From: Tubulanus polymorphus | Lineage: Eukaryota; Nemertea; Palaeonemertea; Tubulaniformes; Tubulanidae | Direction: 5' to 3' | Length of the DNA stretch: 64,000 nucleotides | Assembly: GCF_964204645.1 (NCBI RefSeq) | Contig: NC_134027.1 | Span: 17,966,485 to 18,030,484, forward strand | Shown here: positions 10,403 to 23,314 of the stretch, piece after piece | Numbering within the stretch: the first letter of the stretch is position 1 | Layout: every line of letters starts with the position of its first letter | The notes under the pieces: model-generated | Databases searched by the model: none | The model's input: the letters and a program-made list of their open reading frames with translations, nothing else | Told to the model about the DNA's origin: nothing | Translations under genes and position numbers: made by a program

Positions 10403-12590
10403 AAAAGAATTGTCGCGGGCGACAAAACCAAACTAATGAATTGTCGCGCGTGATAAAACCAAAATATTGAATTGTCACGGGCGACAAAACCAAACTAATG
10501 AATTGTCGGGGGCGATAAAACCAAACTATGAATTGTCACGGGCGATAAAACAAAAATATTGAATTGTCGCGGGTGATAAAACCAAAATATTGAATTGTCG
10601 CGGGCAACAAAACCAAACTAATGAATTGTCGCGGGCGATAAAACCAAACTATGAATTGTCGCGGGCGATAAAACAAAAATATTGAATTGTCACGTGCGAC
10701 AAAACAAAAATAATGAATTGTCGCGGGCGACAAAACCAAAATAATGAATTGTTGCGGGCGATAAAACCAAAATAATGAATTGTCTCGTGCGACAAAACCA
10801 AAATAATGAATTATCGCGGGCGATTAAACCAAAATAATGAATTATCGCGGGCAACAAAACCAAAATATTGAATTGTCGCGGGCAACAAAACCAAAAAAAA
10901 ATTGTCGCGGACGACAAAAACAAAATATAAAACCAAAATGGTGAATTGTCGCGGGCGACAAAACCAAAATAATGAATTGTCGCGGGCTATAAAACCGTAA
11001 TAATGAATTGTCGCGGGCGATAAAACCATAATAATGAATTGTCTCGGGCGAAAAAACCAAAATAATGAATTATCGCGGGCGATTAAACCAAAATATTGAA
11101 TTGTCGCAGGCGATAGAACCAAAATATTGAATTGTCGCGGGCGACAAAACCAAAAAAAACAAATTGTCGCGGGCGACAAAAACAAAATATAAAACCAAAA
11201 TAATGAATTGTCGCGGGCGACAAAACTAAAAAGAAGGATTGTCGCGGGCGACAAAACCAAAATAATGAATTGTCGCTGGCGATAATACCAAAGTAATGAA
11301 TTGTCGTGGGCGATAAAACCAAACTAATGAATTGTCGCGGGTGATAAAACCAAAATATTGAATTGTCACGGGCGACAAAACCAAACTAATGAATTGTCGG
11401 GGGCGTTAAAACCAAACTATGAATTGTCTCGGGCGATTAAACAAAAATATTGAATTGTCGCGGGTGATAAAACCAAAATATTGATTTGTCGTGGGCGACA
11501 AAACCAAACTAATGAATTGTCGCGGGAGATAAAACCAAACTATGAATTGTCGCGGGCGATAAAACAAAAATATTGAATTGTCGCGGGCGATAAAACCAAA
11601 ATAATGAATTGTCTCGGGCGACAAAAACAAAATATTGAATTGTCACGTGCGACAAAACCAAAATAATGAATTGTCGCGGGCGACAAAACCAAAATAATGA
11701 ATTGTTGCGGGCGATAAAACCAAAATAATGAATTGTCTCGTGCAACAAAACCAAAATAATATATTATCGCGGGCGATTAAACCAAAATAATGAATTATCG
11801 TGGGCGACAAAACCAAAATATTGAATTGTCGCGGGCAACAAAACAGAAAAAACAAAATTGTCGCGGACGACAAAAACAAAATATAAAACCAAAATAATGA
11901 ATTGTCTCGGGCGACAAAACCAAAATATTGAACTGTCGCGGGCGACAAAACCAAAATAATGAATTGTTGCTGGAGATAAAACCAAAGTAACGAATTGCCG
12001 CGGGCGACAAAACCAAAATATTGAATTGTCGCGGGCGACAAAACCAAACTAATGAATTGTCGCGGGCGACAAAACCAAAAAAAGAATTGTCGGGGCGACA
12101 AAACCAAAATAATGAATTGTCGCGGGCGATAAAACCAAAATAATGAATTGTCGCAGGCGATAAAACCAAAATAATGAATTGTCGCGGGCGACAAAACCAA
12201 AATGGTGAATTGTCGCGGGCGACAAAACCAAAATGGTGAATTGTCGCGGGCGACAAAACCAAAATAATGAATTTTCTCGGGTGACAAAACCAAAATAATG
12301 AATTATCGCGGGCGATAAAACCAAAATATTGAATTGTCGCAGGCGATGAAACCAAAATATTGAATTGTCGCGGGCGACAAAACCAAAATATAAAACCAAA
12401 ATAATGAATTGTTGCGGGCGACAAAACTAAAGAGAAGGATTGTCGCGGGCGACAAAACCAAAATAATGAATTGTCGCTGGCGATTAAACCAAAGTAATGA
12501 ATTGTCGTGGGCGATAAAACCAAAATATTGAATTTTTCACGGGCGACAAAACCAAATTATTGAATTGTCGCGGGCGACAAAATCAAAATC
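10403..12590. repeat. 31-bp palindromic satellite, about 70 units
   Basis: A head-to-tail array of AATTGTCGCGGGCGACAAAA plus CCAAAATAATG (31 bases), with frequent single substitutions and a few truncated units. Each unit carries an inverted repeat, TTGTCGC-GG-GCGACAA. The substitutions are mostly C-to-T or G-to-A at the CG steps, consistent with methylation decay. Long apparent reading frames on the minus strand are an artefact of a 31-base period read through three frames. Confidence 0.95.
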
Positions 12591-13583
12591 ATTGTTTTTT
12601 CGCGTTATTTTAGTTTTGTCGTTTTGTCGTAATGTCGCCCTCATTTGCATATTCGTGTTTTTTAATCTTATCAGCCACCATACTAAAGCCTTAAGGTCGC
12701 GTAAAACTCGTAAACACTTCAAGCGACACAGCGAACGATCTCCTTTCCTCCACAGCGAATGCTTACTCCGAATGTCAAGTGTGAGTCCAGCATACGGATA
12801 GGAGTGTGTTGTATACTTGTATTTAGTAAATACCTTGTGGATTTGACAATGATCGGTATGTACTGTAGGAAATATAGAGTATTGATGGTATTGATATAGA
12901 GGTTGAAGCCATGGGTTGAAGCCCGCGGCCGAATAAAGTAATATATTTCTTTATTTTGATACCTCGTCGACATAACAGCTTTTCTCCGCTATATCTCTTC
13001 GGCGTGTTTAGTTTACATTATGAGTTTTCCGGTTTGCTCGGCTACCCGTACTGGCGGGGTAGTCTAGATAGGCAAATGAAAGCTCCGGTTTGCTGAACTA
13101 CCCCTCTTTGCGGGGATGCGGTATGATGTTTGATCTGACAGTTTCAAGTGGTTAATGGGTGTTTCAAGTGCTTACAACGATGCTTATTACTTAATGTGGT
13201 ACATGGTGGTTTAAAAAAAGATTTCATAATGATACGCTCAAAGTATAGGCCTACCGCGTGGGCTTCGTAGAAAGACCACTGCCTGTGGCCTTCCCAAATT
13301 TTAATTGTTCTGTCCGATTTGGTTTCGTCCAATTGAAAGACTGCCTTTTCCAGTTAGGGCATTTTTGGATCACATCACTCAGGAAATGACTTACGCTTTT
13401 GGGCCATTTCGTCGGTCCCACGTGTTTCATTTGGGCTATAGACCACATGGTGACACCATGATGGTCAGAAACTGACCAATTGAGATATTCCCGAGTCTGA
13501 ACACCTGACTGCGAATTTCGGAAATTTATCAAGTCATGTTTGTTTTCAAACTACCGAGGTATCATCATTGCAAATTCATAAAT
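12591..13583. other. Host-like DNA, no gene recognised
   Basis: Mixed-composition sequence, less AT-rich than the Polintons. Two related stretches near 13030 and 13085 share a GGTTTGCT...CTACCC pattern. No open frame longer than about 90 codons that looks real, and no RNA gene, was seen. Confidence 0.4.
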
Positions 13584-14080
13584 TGACCATCACTGACCAC
13601 CACTGACCAATTCAAACTTCTCGAATATGAGTTCGATATACCGCGTTATGGTGTCAAACTAGAAAGGATTCGCCATAGATATTGAGAATTCACAAATTGA
13701 CCATCACTGACCACCACTGACCAATTCAAACTTCTCGAATATGAGAACGATATACCGCGTTATGGTGTCAAACTAGAAAGGATTCGCCATAAATATTGAG
13801 AATTCATAAATTGACCATCACTGACCACCACTGACCAATTCAAACTTCTCGAATATGAGAACGATATACCGCGTTATGGTGTCAAACTAGAAAGGATTCG
13901 CCATTGAAAATTCATGAATTGACCATCACTAACCACCAATTGAAACTTCTCGAATATAAGAAAGATATACCGGTACCGCATTTGGTGTGAAACTAGAAAG
14001 CATTCCCCATTAGAATTCATAAATTGACCATCACTGACCACCACTGCCCAAGTGAAACTTCTCGAATATCGTCGAATTCG
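13584..14080. repeat. ~114-bp tandem repeat, five copies
   Basis: Copies start at about 13584, 13699, 13813, 13921 and 14025, each opening GACCATCACTGACCACCACT (the fourth diverged) and containing CTTCTCGAATATGAG, ATACCGCGTTATGGTGTCAA and a GATTCGCCAT block. The first three are nearly identical; the last two are shorter and diverged. Confidence 0.9.
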
Positions 14081-15363
14081 AAAGTGGTTGTCGTCGTATT
14101 GTTATTTCTAGAGACCAGCAGTATGTTTTGCTACTGTTTCTGAATGGCCTTGACATGATGGAAATATATTACTCCTAAATAGGTTACACATCTGGATCAC
14201 AGCACCTCACTTGCCGCAGTGCGTAATTTTGACTGCATAGTAATGCTAATACATAAACTTTTTTACTACTTGACTCAAAGCTTGACGCGAATCATCTGAA
14301 CAGTACTGCGTTTGAAAACGAATAGAAAATGTTTGCGAGAAGCACCTGCAAATAAGTTATGATAAGATTAAATCTATGGTTAATCGATGCTTAAAAAAAC
14401 AATTAAATCACAGGCAAGATGACTAACAACCGTCTTTCAACCAATCAGCGCGATGCCAATTAATTAAATCATTAAACGCATTAGGCTCCTTATATTTGTA
14501 ATCATTTGTCGTTCTTTAAACTTGGCCACTTTTGTTTCAGAAAACCGCGTACTAGACCAGTGGTCACCAAGGCATTAAAAAAGTTTTGAAAATTCGATGG
14601 TAACGATTTGTCCGTCAAAAAACTGTTTCGTTAATATTTCAAGTTTTTTTAAACTCTTGTACAGAATTCACTATATGAAAAGTGTTCATAGGAATTGAAA
14701 TTCGGTGTGATATCAGTCACCTGTTACCCCTTTTTCATTGTCAGTTCTTTATTGCACTATCATGCGCTCTTCTAAAATAGAAAAGAACATGTGTGTTTCG
14801 TTATAAACAAGGTTAGATTCCAAACGCACATGAAATATCACACAATATACACATCTAGCATTTTCTCTAACTAGGCCCTTTCCAAATGGCAATTGTTTAG
14901 TTTTTTAACGGCCGACATTCAGAAGCACCTAAAAACCAGTGCTAGCGCTTGAGATTTTCAGTGTAGGTCACATCTCACATCGACTCGGCTCGCAGTCGGT
15001 TCGTTTAATGGGAACACATCTGGTTGACACTAGTTTCACAGTTGACGAAATCAGAAAACTTTTTTCAAATGCCTTTGATAACATCTTAAACATAGTATTC
15101 TTCTTGATTACATTTCGTTGATTCCATAGATATGTTTTTATGAAAATTGCTCCAGTTATAACGGATTCAAACATACATGTGAAATCAATATTTTCAAAAT
15201 ATTCAATTTTCTCCGCTTTTGAAGAAATTCTGACACAATATCATCTCCACTCGACACATGATTTTACTTCGGCGCCTTTAAGGGAGTGTCCCTTAAAGTT
15301 GAGTTCTTACTTAGTCAAACAAGGAGATATGCCTGATTCCTTTTTAAAATTTAGATTTCGACA
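14081..15363. other. Host-like DNA up to the element B insertion site
   Basis: No recognised gene. A plus-strand frame from 15140 runs into the element B terminus at 15370 and, across the insertion, would stop soon after 30556; it could be a fragment of a host exon but shows no domain I know. The rest shows nothing I can support. Confidence 0.3.
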
Positions 15364-15369
15364 GATATC

Positions 15370-15727
15370 AGTAATTGGGAAAGTGGGCTTTCATACGAGA
15401 GGACGAGACACCACTCATCACCACAAGTAATAATTCAATTGAGTATGAGACACCACTCATCACAGCTAGGCTCTAGTGAGAACGGACGATTGCTCTGTGG
15501 TACACATATACAGTGAGTGCGCGTAACAACAGCTGCGCGTGGATAGATCGATACAGTGAGTCTCTACTGAGAACGGTTATTAACGCGTGTGCTATTACTG
15601 TAGTACAGTGATTGCGTGTCAACTGTGCCCAGATAAATAGATGCTGTGAGGCTTGGGTGAGAACGGTTAATAGCGTGTTTGTTATATACAGGGGGAAGTA
15701 ATCCCCACTCATCACCACAAGTAATTT
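15370..15727 (+). repeat. Left terminal inverted repeat of element B
   Basis: Starts AGTAATTGGG and carries an internal partial duplication of the GAGACACCACTCATCAC block, then repeats of the GAGAACGG-containing sub-unit (about 80-85 bases apart). It matches the longer repeats of element C (45978-46290 and 60463-60775). Only its outer ~70 bases survive at the right end of B (30481-30550). Confidence 0.9.
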
Positions 15728-15740
15728 TTGTTCCTAATAA

Positions 15741-18700
15741 ATGGGGGAGAATGAACAGCAGCCAGAAAACAATAATGTTAATAAAACCAATATTATTGCC
15801 AATATTGTAAAAAAATACGTCGATACATCTAATAAAACACGACATGAAAAAACTGCAAATCATATAAAAAATGTAATAGATTTTGAAACTCCAGAAAATT
15901 CCAATGAAAGAAAAGAAAGATTAGAAAATATGAATGTGGACGAAATAAAATGTGAAGTTTGTAATGAATTTAAAGTAAAAAGGAATTATAATATAATCTC
16001 GAATCACAAAAACACCATCAAAATTTGAGTAATAATGTTTTAGGAAAAGATTATTTCGATGATAAACCTCAAAAAGTAAAAAAACCAACTTCAAAAACTA
16101 AATCCATTTCAAATAAACCTTACATGGAAAATGTTAGAAATTATATTGATACACTAGAAATAAAAGATACAATTGAAATTTTAGAAACATTACATAGTAA
16201 AATTGGTCCTGCAGCTATCATATTTAGATTTTTTAAAGGTACAACAATAGAAGATTATAGTATATTTAATGAAATAATAAAAAAATACTAGATTTGATAA
16301 CAGATGTTGAATATCCAAAAATTAGTATCTCTGGGAAAGTAAGTTTTATAAAGTCAGAAGAAAAAATGGATTATAATATTCAAACACACTCTGAAGAAAT
16401 AATTTGAAAAACACAAATAAAAGAGAAATTAGAAAAAATATTTAATGAATTTAAACGTCATATTGAAGAAAGATATTTTGAGGGTTCTGGCTTAACATTG
16501 AATGAAATTATATATTTAGATTTAAATGTTTACAATACAAAAAGGAATAAAACATCAAAAAGTAATAAAATGTTTAAAAATGATTCAAAATTTACAACAG
16601 AAAAGGATATTAAAGCATCATCTTATATTAAATTACCATTTACAACAAAAGCAGTAATAAATGTTCAAAATGAAGATAATAAATGTTTTCTTTGGTCAAT
16701 TATTAGTTGTTTACACCCAACAGAAGATATGACGCATAGTTTTAGAATAACAAATTACCGGAAATATGAAACATTATATAAAATTGATCAATATCCAGTA
16801 ACTATAAAAATGATTCCTAAAATAGAAAAAGTTAATAATTTAAAAATAAATGTATTTGAATTAATGCAATTACCAAAGACAAAAGGTGAAAATATTAAAA
16901 ATCATACATTGAAAGCTTTATATTTAACAGAATATTATGATGATGAAAATGCTATAGATTTGTTATATTACAAAAAAGATGAAAATGAACATTATATGTG
17001 GTTAAAACAAATTGATTTATTCTTTAGAACAGAAAGTGATCATCATAAAATTTATCCATGTAGAAAATATTTATCTAAATTTATGACTGAGAATACATTA
17101 TTAAAACATAAAGAATTATGTGATAATAAAGATTTTGTAAATTAATAATGCCAACAGAAAAAGATTATACATTGAAATTTACAAATCATAAATTTAAGAA
17201 TATTGTTCCATTTGTAATTTATGGGGATTTTGAATCGTTGAATAAAGAATTAACTGATCAAGATAGAAAAGAAATATATAACAAAAAGCAATTATTAAAA
17301 TCAATGGATAAAGGAAATGAATTAAATGAAGACACAACACAAGACCCGCCAATTATAAATACAATTAAAAAAGTTCATCAAAGAGCTGCTGCTTATGGAA
17401 TTTATATAAAATCAAATTATCCCGAATTATATGAAAGTCAATATATTTCTTTTAGAGGTGAAGGTGTAGTTAATGATTTTTGTAACAAATTGATTGAATT
17501 AGAAAGTGATTTTGCAAAATTATTAAACAAAAATAAAAGAATATTTATGACAATAGAAGATGAAATTGATTTTAATTATGCAACTCATTGTTGTTATTGT
17601 GAAAAACGTTTTTATTCATTTGATAAAAAAGTTAGAGATCATGATCATTTAAATTCAAAATATCGTGGAGCTGCTCATGAAGATTGCAATTTACAAGCTA
17701 AGAAAGTTAATTTCGTACCAATATTATTTCATAATTTATCAGGCTATGATACCCATCTATTTATAAAAAAATTATCGGGAAAATTGGGCGCAATTAATCA
17801 AGAAATAGAAAAATATAATGCTATGAATGGTGTAAATGTAAGAAAATATGATTTTAAACTATTAGCTAAAACATCTGAAAATTATATTTCATTTCAATTT
17901 GGTTGCATTAGATTTTTAGATTCTTATAGATTTCTAGCAAGTTCAGTAGATAATTTATCAAAAAGTTTAGTTGATAATGATTTTGTTATAACTCGATATT
18001 ATTATCCAAATGAACAAGATTTTAAATTATTGAGATATAAAGGCGCAATTCCTTATTCATTTTATAAAACACAATGATTTTAATGTAACAGAATTATTAA
18101 AAGATCAATTTTATGATCAATTAAAAGAGGAGTATGTGAAAGACGAAGTGTTTAATAGAACATTAAATATTTGGAACCATTTTAAGATGAAAAATCATGG
18201 TGAATTAGTTGATTTATATTTAAAATCAGATGTTATGATATTGGCTGACATATTTGAAAAATTTAGAGAAGTTAATTTGAATCATTTTAATGTTGATCCT
18301 TGTTATTGCTACTCTAGTCCTGGTTTAACCTGGCAATGTGGTTTAAAATATACAAATGTAGAATTAGATTTATTGAAAGAACCAGATATGGTTTTATTAT
18401 TTGAAAAATCAATTAGAGGTGGAATTAGTGGTGTTATGGGAGATAGATATTTTAAAGCAAATGATGAATATAAATTATTATATATTGACGCCAATAATTT
18501 ATATGGTTGGGCAATGATGCAACCTCAACCATATAAAAATTTTATATTAACAGAAGTTGAAAATGATGATAAAACTAATTGGGAAAGCGCAATTACGAGT
18601 TTAGAAGATGAAGCACCAATTGGTTATTTCTTTGTAGTTGATTTAGAATATCCTGAAAATATAAAGTTTAAAACAAGAAACTTACCTTATTGCCCAGAAC

Positions 18701-20795
18701 ATTTAACTGTAGATGATAGTTATTTAAGTGAATACCAGAAGAAAATAAAACCGAAAGATCATGTTTTTACAGAAAAATTAATTCTTACTCAAAATAATAA
18801 ATACAATTATATTGTTCATTATAGAATGTTAAAATTTTATCTAAAACAAGGAATGAAATTAAAGAAAGTACATAGATATATTGAATTTAATCAATCGAAG
18901 TGGTTAGAAAAATATATAGATTTTAATACTCAACAGAGAACCATATCAAAAACAGATTTTGAAAAAGATTTCTTCAAATTAATGAACAATAGTTTTTATG
19001 GTAAAACATGTGAAAATATTAGAAATAGAAATGATATTGAATTAGTAAATAATTCTGAAAGATTAAGACATTTACAATCAAGTCCTAGACATTTAGGAAA
19101 TAAAAGATTTGAAGATTATTTAACAGCAGTTAAATTGAAAAGAACGTCAATGAAATTTAATAAACCTACATTCATTGGTTCAACTGTTTTAGAAGTATCA
19201 AAATTATTAATGTATGATTTTTATTATAATGTTTTACAACCACTTTTTGGGGAAAAGCATATTGAAACATTATATTTTGATTCTGTAACAGCTGACACCC
19301 CAATATTATTAAAATGTAATGATAAAATATTGATAAGAAGAATTTCAGAAATAATTCCAAAACAAAATGAATGTTTATTTCATATGGTGAAAAAGAATTA
19401 ATACAAATAAATGGATTAATGGATGTTTGGACAAGAAATGGATGGAAAAAATTAAAGAATATTATTAGGCATAAAACAAATAAGAAAATCTATAGAGTTA
19501 GAACTAAATTAAGGTTTGTAGATGTTACAGAAGATCATAGTTTAATTAAACGAAATGGCGATGAAATAAAACCAACTGATATAAAAATTGGAGATGAATT
19601 ATTACATAAAAGATTTTTCCAAAGAATGAATCATATGTCATTTGATGAAATTATTGATAATATTTATAATATAGAACCCGAAACATTAGAAGAAAAAGAA
19701 TATTTTATCAAAGGATTTTTCATGGGTGATAGTTCAGCAGGTGTGTATGTTTGGGGTAATAAATATTGTTGGTATTTATGCAATCAAGACTTAAAATTAT
19801 TAGAAAGAATTAAGAAATTCTGTGAAGAAGTTTATCCAAATAAAACATTTAAAATCATGGATGTTATGAAATCAACAGCAGTTTATAGAATACTTGTAAA
19901 TAATCCTAAAGATTTTGCTATAAAATATAATGACGAATTCTATATTCATGCAATAGTGAAAAGTAATACTTCAACTAAAGAAAAGATAGTTCCAGATTAT
20001 GTATTGAATGCAAAAAATAATTTAAGAAAATGGTTCTTCATTGGATTCTACGCAGCAGATGGTACTAAAAGTTTCAAAAATCGCAAAACAATATCTTTAG
20101 CTCAAAAAGGAAAAGTTGCTATATCAGGATTGAATATATTATGCAATTCATTAGGTTTTAATATGAATATTGGATTGATTAAATCTAAACCAAATTGCTT
20201 TAATTTAAGCCATGTAGAAAATGAGTTAACAGAAGAAGTTAAAGATTTATTTGAAATATATAACCCAACAGATTATGTTTATGATTTATCAACTGAAGAT
20301 GGTACATTTAACTGTGGATTTCCATTAATAGCCAAAAATACTGACGCCTACATACTAAAAATCAAGACAAATGACATAACAAAAGACTTAAAAACATTAA
20401 AACATCATTTTGATTTTAGCAATTATCCCAAAGATCATGAACTATTTAGCGATGATAATAAAAAGATTCCTGGTAAGTTTAAAGATGAATTAGGGGGTGA
20501 TGAAATGATTGAATTTGTTGGGATAAGAAGTAAAATGTATAGTTATAGAACAAAAGATCATGAAGATATAAAGTTAAAAGGAATAACAAAACATGTGGTT
20601 GATAAACATATAGAATTTCAAGATTATATAAAGTGTTTATATAACTCAATTGTAATGAAACACAAAATGAATTGTTTAAGATCAGAAGATCACGAGATGT
20701 ACATTAATGAAGTTGAAAAAACTAGTTTGAATCCATTCGATGATAAAAGGCATATTTTAGATGATGGTATAAAAACATTACCTTATGGCCATTAA
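15741..20795 (+). pseudogene. PolB: Protein-primed family B DNA polymerase with intein, element B
   Basis: ATG at 15741 follows TAATTTTTGTTCCTAATAA. The N-terminus has a Cys-x2-Cys finger remnant (CEVCNEF). GDFESLNKEL (exonuclease I) is at 17221, a Cys/His cluster CCYCEK...RDHDHLN follows near 17590, and HNLSGYDTHLF (exonuclease II) is near 17730. YSSPGLTW is at 18310, motif A DANNLYGWAM at 18487, motif B MNNSFYGKTCEN at 18982. Motif C is split by an intein (19282-20339), with the C-extein resuming TDAYILKIK. Frameshifts or stops occur near 16000, 16290, 16407, 17143, 18075 and inside the intein near 19375. It is convergent with, and overlaps by four bases, the VLTF3-like gene. Confidence 0.93.
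19282..20339 (+). other. LAGLIDADG intein in PolB motif C (element B)
   Basis: Protein-splicing element of about 353 codons inserted in the catalytic motif between LYFD and TDAY. Block A starts at Ser (SVTADTPILL); block B is VTEDHSLIKRNGDE. Two LAGLIDADG-type motifs are FIKGFFMGDSSAG (near 19707) and WFFIGFYAADGTK (near 20030). Blocks F/G are YVYDLSTEDGTFNCG and a C-terminal Asn (IAKN) followed by Thr. The penultimate residue is Lys where His is usual. One base is missing near 19375, so the present copy cannot be made whole. The insertion point corresponds to the PolB motif-C intein site known from giant viruses such as mimivirus. Confidence 0.9.
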
Positions 20796-22123
20796 AACAT
20801 AAAATCAATATCATCATACTCGAAATCACTATTGGCTTCTTCATTTAAATTTAATTGTTCTTGTATAATTTGTTTAGGTTCTTCTTCCATTTCATTTTTC
20901 TTATTTAAATAACGTGTTATATTGTGCCACATTTCATCTCGCTCTCTTTGTTTCTTTTTGTTTGTTAATTCATCAAATGGAATTATAATATCTATATTTA
21001 AATAATTTACAATCTTATTTAAAAAGAATTCATAATTAATTGAATCTGTTATTCTATTTTCCAAATGATACATTAATATTTGTTTGAATATTTTTTTTAT
21101 ATTTTCCATATCTTCTTCTGTTAATTTAGGTTTTTCATAATAATCGTTAAATAATAAATATAAATACATTTTCTTTTGTTTTGTGTTAAATGTTGATGGA
21201 ATAATTGTTTTTATAATATCTTTTTTAGTTATTTCACCATTTTTATTTTCTACCATTTTCATTTTTTCAAGCCATTGCATATATTCTGGTGTATGATCTT
21301 CTATAGAAAATATTTCAAAAATTTCATCTAGATAATTTAATTTTGGATCTATGAGAAAATTTCTAGTTTTTTCTTCACCCCATAAATTCTTTCGCCATCC
21401 ACAATCAACACAAAATAACACAGTACCTTCTTGTCTTAAGGTCGCGTAATTACATTGTGGGCATTTTTGTTTATAATTTATTGGTAATAGATCTTCATTA
21501 AGCTCTTGGTATTTTCATACGTTTTCTTTATGTTTTATTATTCTATTATGTAGATTTGAATTACTTGTTGTAATAATCAATTTACAATATTTACAATAAT
21601 ATGTTTTTCTTGTTAATTCATTATATTGTTTTTCTAACTTTTCAACTGTTTCTTTATTATCTGGTAACGTTTTCTCATATTTTATTTTTTCTAATATATT
21701 ATTTTTTCTTTCATTGAATTCAGTTTCAAATTTATTAGAAATTTTATCTATATGTGCTTTACGAAATTGATGATTCTCCCAATCTTCTATATTTTCAGGG
21801 CTATATTTTATTCGACAAGGCTTACAGAAATGATCTTTTATATTATCCTTATCATAGAATAAGAAAGGTCTTTTCCAAATAACATCAGGTTCAACTTCCA
21901 CAGAATTACTATTACTTTCGTTACTATCAACATTAGCCGTTGCGCCATTAATTTTACACTTCTCTGAATGTTTTTTAACATAATTTCTTGAGAATAATTT
22001 ATTACATTTTGGACAGTTTAGTTTAGGGGGTTTATAATTTTCATCATGTTTTTTCATATGTCGAGCCATATTACTTTTTCTCAGAAGTTCACCACAAATT
22101 TCGCATGGTATCTTCTCATCCAT
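20792..22123 (-). pseudogene. Zinc-finger/zinc-ribbon protein, VLTF3-like C-terminal half (one stop)
   Basis: A 443-codon gene broken only by one TGA at 21512-21514; element C has a sense codon there. The N-terminal half has C2H2 fingers (CEICGELLRKSNMARHMKKH, then CPKCNKLFSRNYVKKHSEKC) and a coiled coil. Then comes a zinc ribbon CPQC-x15-CVDCGW (about residues 227-249). The C-terminal third follows the order of poxvirus/NCLDV late transcription factor VLTF3: a Y-x2-WL-x-K-x3-VE block, a KPKLTEEDMENIKKIFKQI helix, an FLNKIVNYLNI block and a Lys/Arg-rich tail ending DEMWHNITRYLN. I infer a late-gene transcription factor. The alternative is a general DNA-binding protein. It is absent from element A. 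Confidence 0.5.
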
Positions 22124-22191
22124 TTATTAAGGAAAAATTTTATTAAAATTAATTTTTAGTGATGAGCGGTAATTTTTTTATGTTATAAATA

Positions 22192-22949
22192 ATGGTAGAA
22201 TTAAAAGAATACAGAATATTTGTAGATTCTAGAAAACTTACAAATTATAAATCTCATAATTTACTAGAACAATTAGATAGAGAATTTAAAAATTGTGTAG
22301 ATTTAAAATTAGTTAATATAAGTTTATGTAATTCTTTTTATAATATAACGGATAAAACTATTGAAGATAATACTTTTTTAATTCATATTGGAAATGTAGA
22401 TAAATGGTTTCATATAATTTTAAAACCAGGATTATATAATTTAGAAACATTAGCTCAAGAAATTAATCGAAGAGCACGGTTGAAAATTAGAAGAGATGAT
22501 AAATTTTTAATTAGATTTATAAAAAGTGATAGCACAAATAAAATTAAAATACAGGTATATGATGAAAGTCAACATGCATTTATGGTAAAAAAACCATTAG
22601 CTAAATTGCTAGGATTTGCACCAGATACTGTTATAGGAAACGTAGATGGTAATTCAAATATAATACCTTTTACGCACTTTTATATTTTTTGCAATTTAAT
22701 CGATCCTACAAAAACATTTGAAGGAACTAAAGATACAATTTGTAATTCTAGTATATTAAATATTTTACCGCTAAAAAATGTTAAAAAATTTGGACTGGAA
22801 TAAATTATAATTTAACAGAATGTGATTTTAAACCATGCATTCCTGAATTTAATAATTTTAGATTAGAAATAAGAAATCACAATGGATATTTAATTGATTT
22901 GAATAACTTTCCTGTGATATATGAATTAGTTTTAAGATGTAGAGAGTAA
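22192..22949 (+). pseudogene. Candidate minor capsid protein, element B
   Basis: Homologue of 4611-5369, sharing MVELKEYRIFVDSRKL, GLYNLETLAQEINRRAR and the C-terminal NGYLIDLNNF. A frameshift near 22795 ends translation at 22803; the remaining codons to 22949 are still readable in another frame. It is divergent from the VLTF3-like gene with 68 bases between the two starts, and the space holds T-runs on both strands, so it is a shared promoter region. Confidence 0.6.
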
Positions 22950-22964
22950 TTTTTTCATTATATA

Positions 22965-23311
22965 ACTGTTGGGCCGAGCATATGTTTGGATTTGATTTTA
23001 AACGTGAGAAAGAAATGAAAATTAACATTAATGATGTAATTACACATATCAAAAATATTACATTTTCTAATGAAACATCATTTGAGTATGAAACAACAAT
23101 AGATAAAGAAACTTTAAATGTAGAAAAGATTACTAATAAAATAAAGATTAGAGAATCTTTATTTTATGAATTAGATGAAGATTTTATCATCGATGATATT
23201 AAAAAAATAATAATTGAAATATATACAAATGAAACTAGTAATGAAATAAATGTTGAATTAATCATCACTAAGATAACTAAATATTTTGAAGATAGTAATT
23301 TTTTTGATTAA
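22965..23311 (+). pseudogene. Conserved 117-aa protein, start codon lost (element B)
   Basis: Same family as 5386-5738 and 53014-53367. The six bases that carry the start codon in A are missing here (TTATATAACTGTTGGGCC), so only an internal ATG at 22982 remains. The rest of the frame is open to 23311, with a small in-frame insertion near 23140. Unknown function. Confidence 0.55.
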
Positions 23312-23314
23312 TAA

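Noticed and set aside
10284-12523. Long minus-strand open frames (up to 242 codons) in the satellite
   Set aside because: The 31-base unit happens to lack stops in all three minus frames, so translation cycles every 93 bases. The frames overlap each other and have no promoter or domain.
10403-12590. Possible CRISPR array because of regular palindromic repeats
   Set aside because: The units are directly joined with no unique spacers, there are no cas genes, and the context is a eukaryotic genome. It is a satellite.
14939-15369. Host gene exon interrupted by element B
   Set aside because: The open frame at 15140 is short, has no recognised domain and stops soon after the insertion; I could not support a gene call.
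15473-15863. Minus-strand frames in the terminal repeat of B (and equivalents in C near 46000-46330 and 60467-60754)
   Set aside because: They lie in the inverted repeats, change freely between copies and show no domain. They are frames opposite non-coding DNA.
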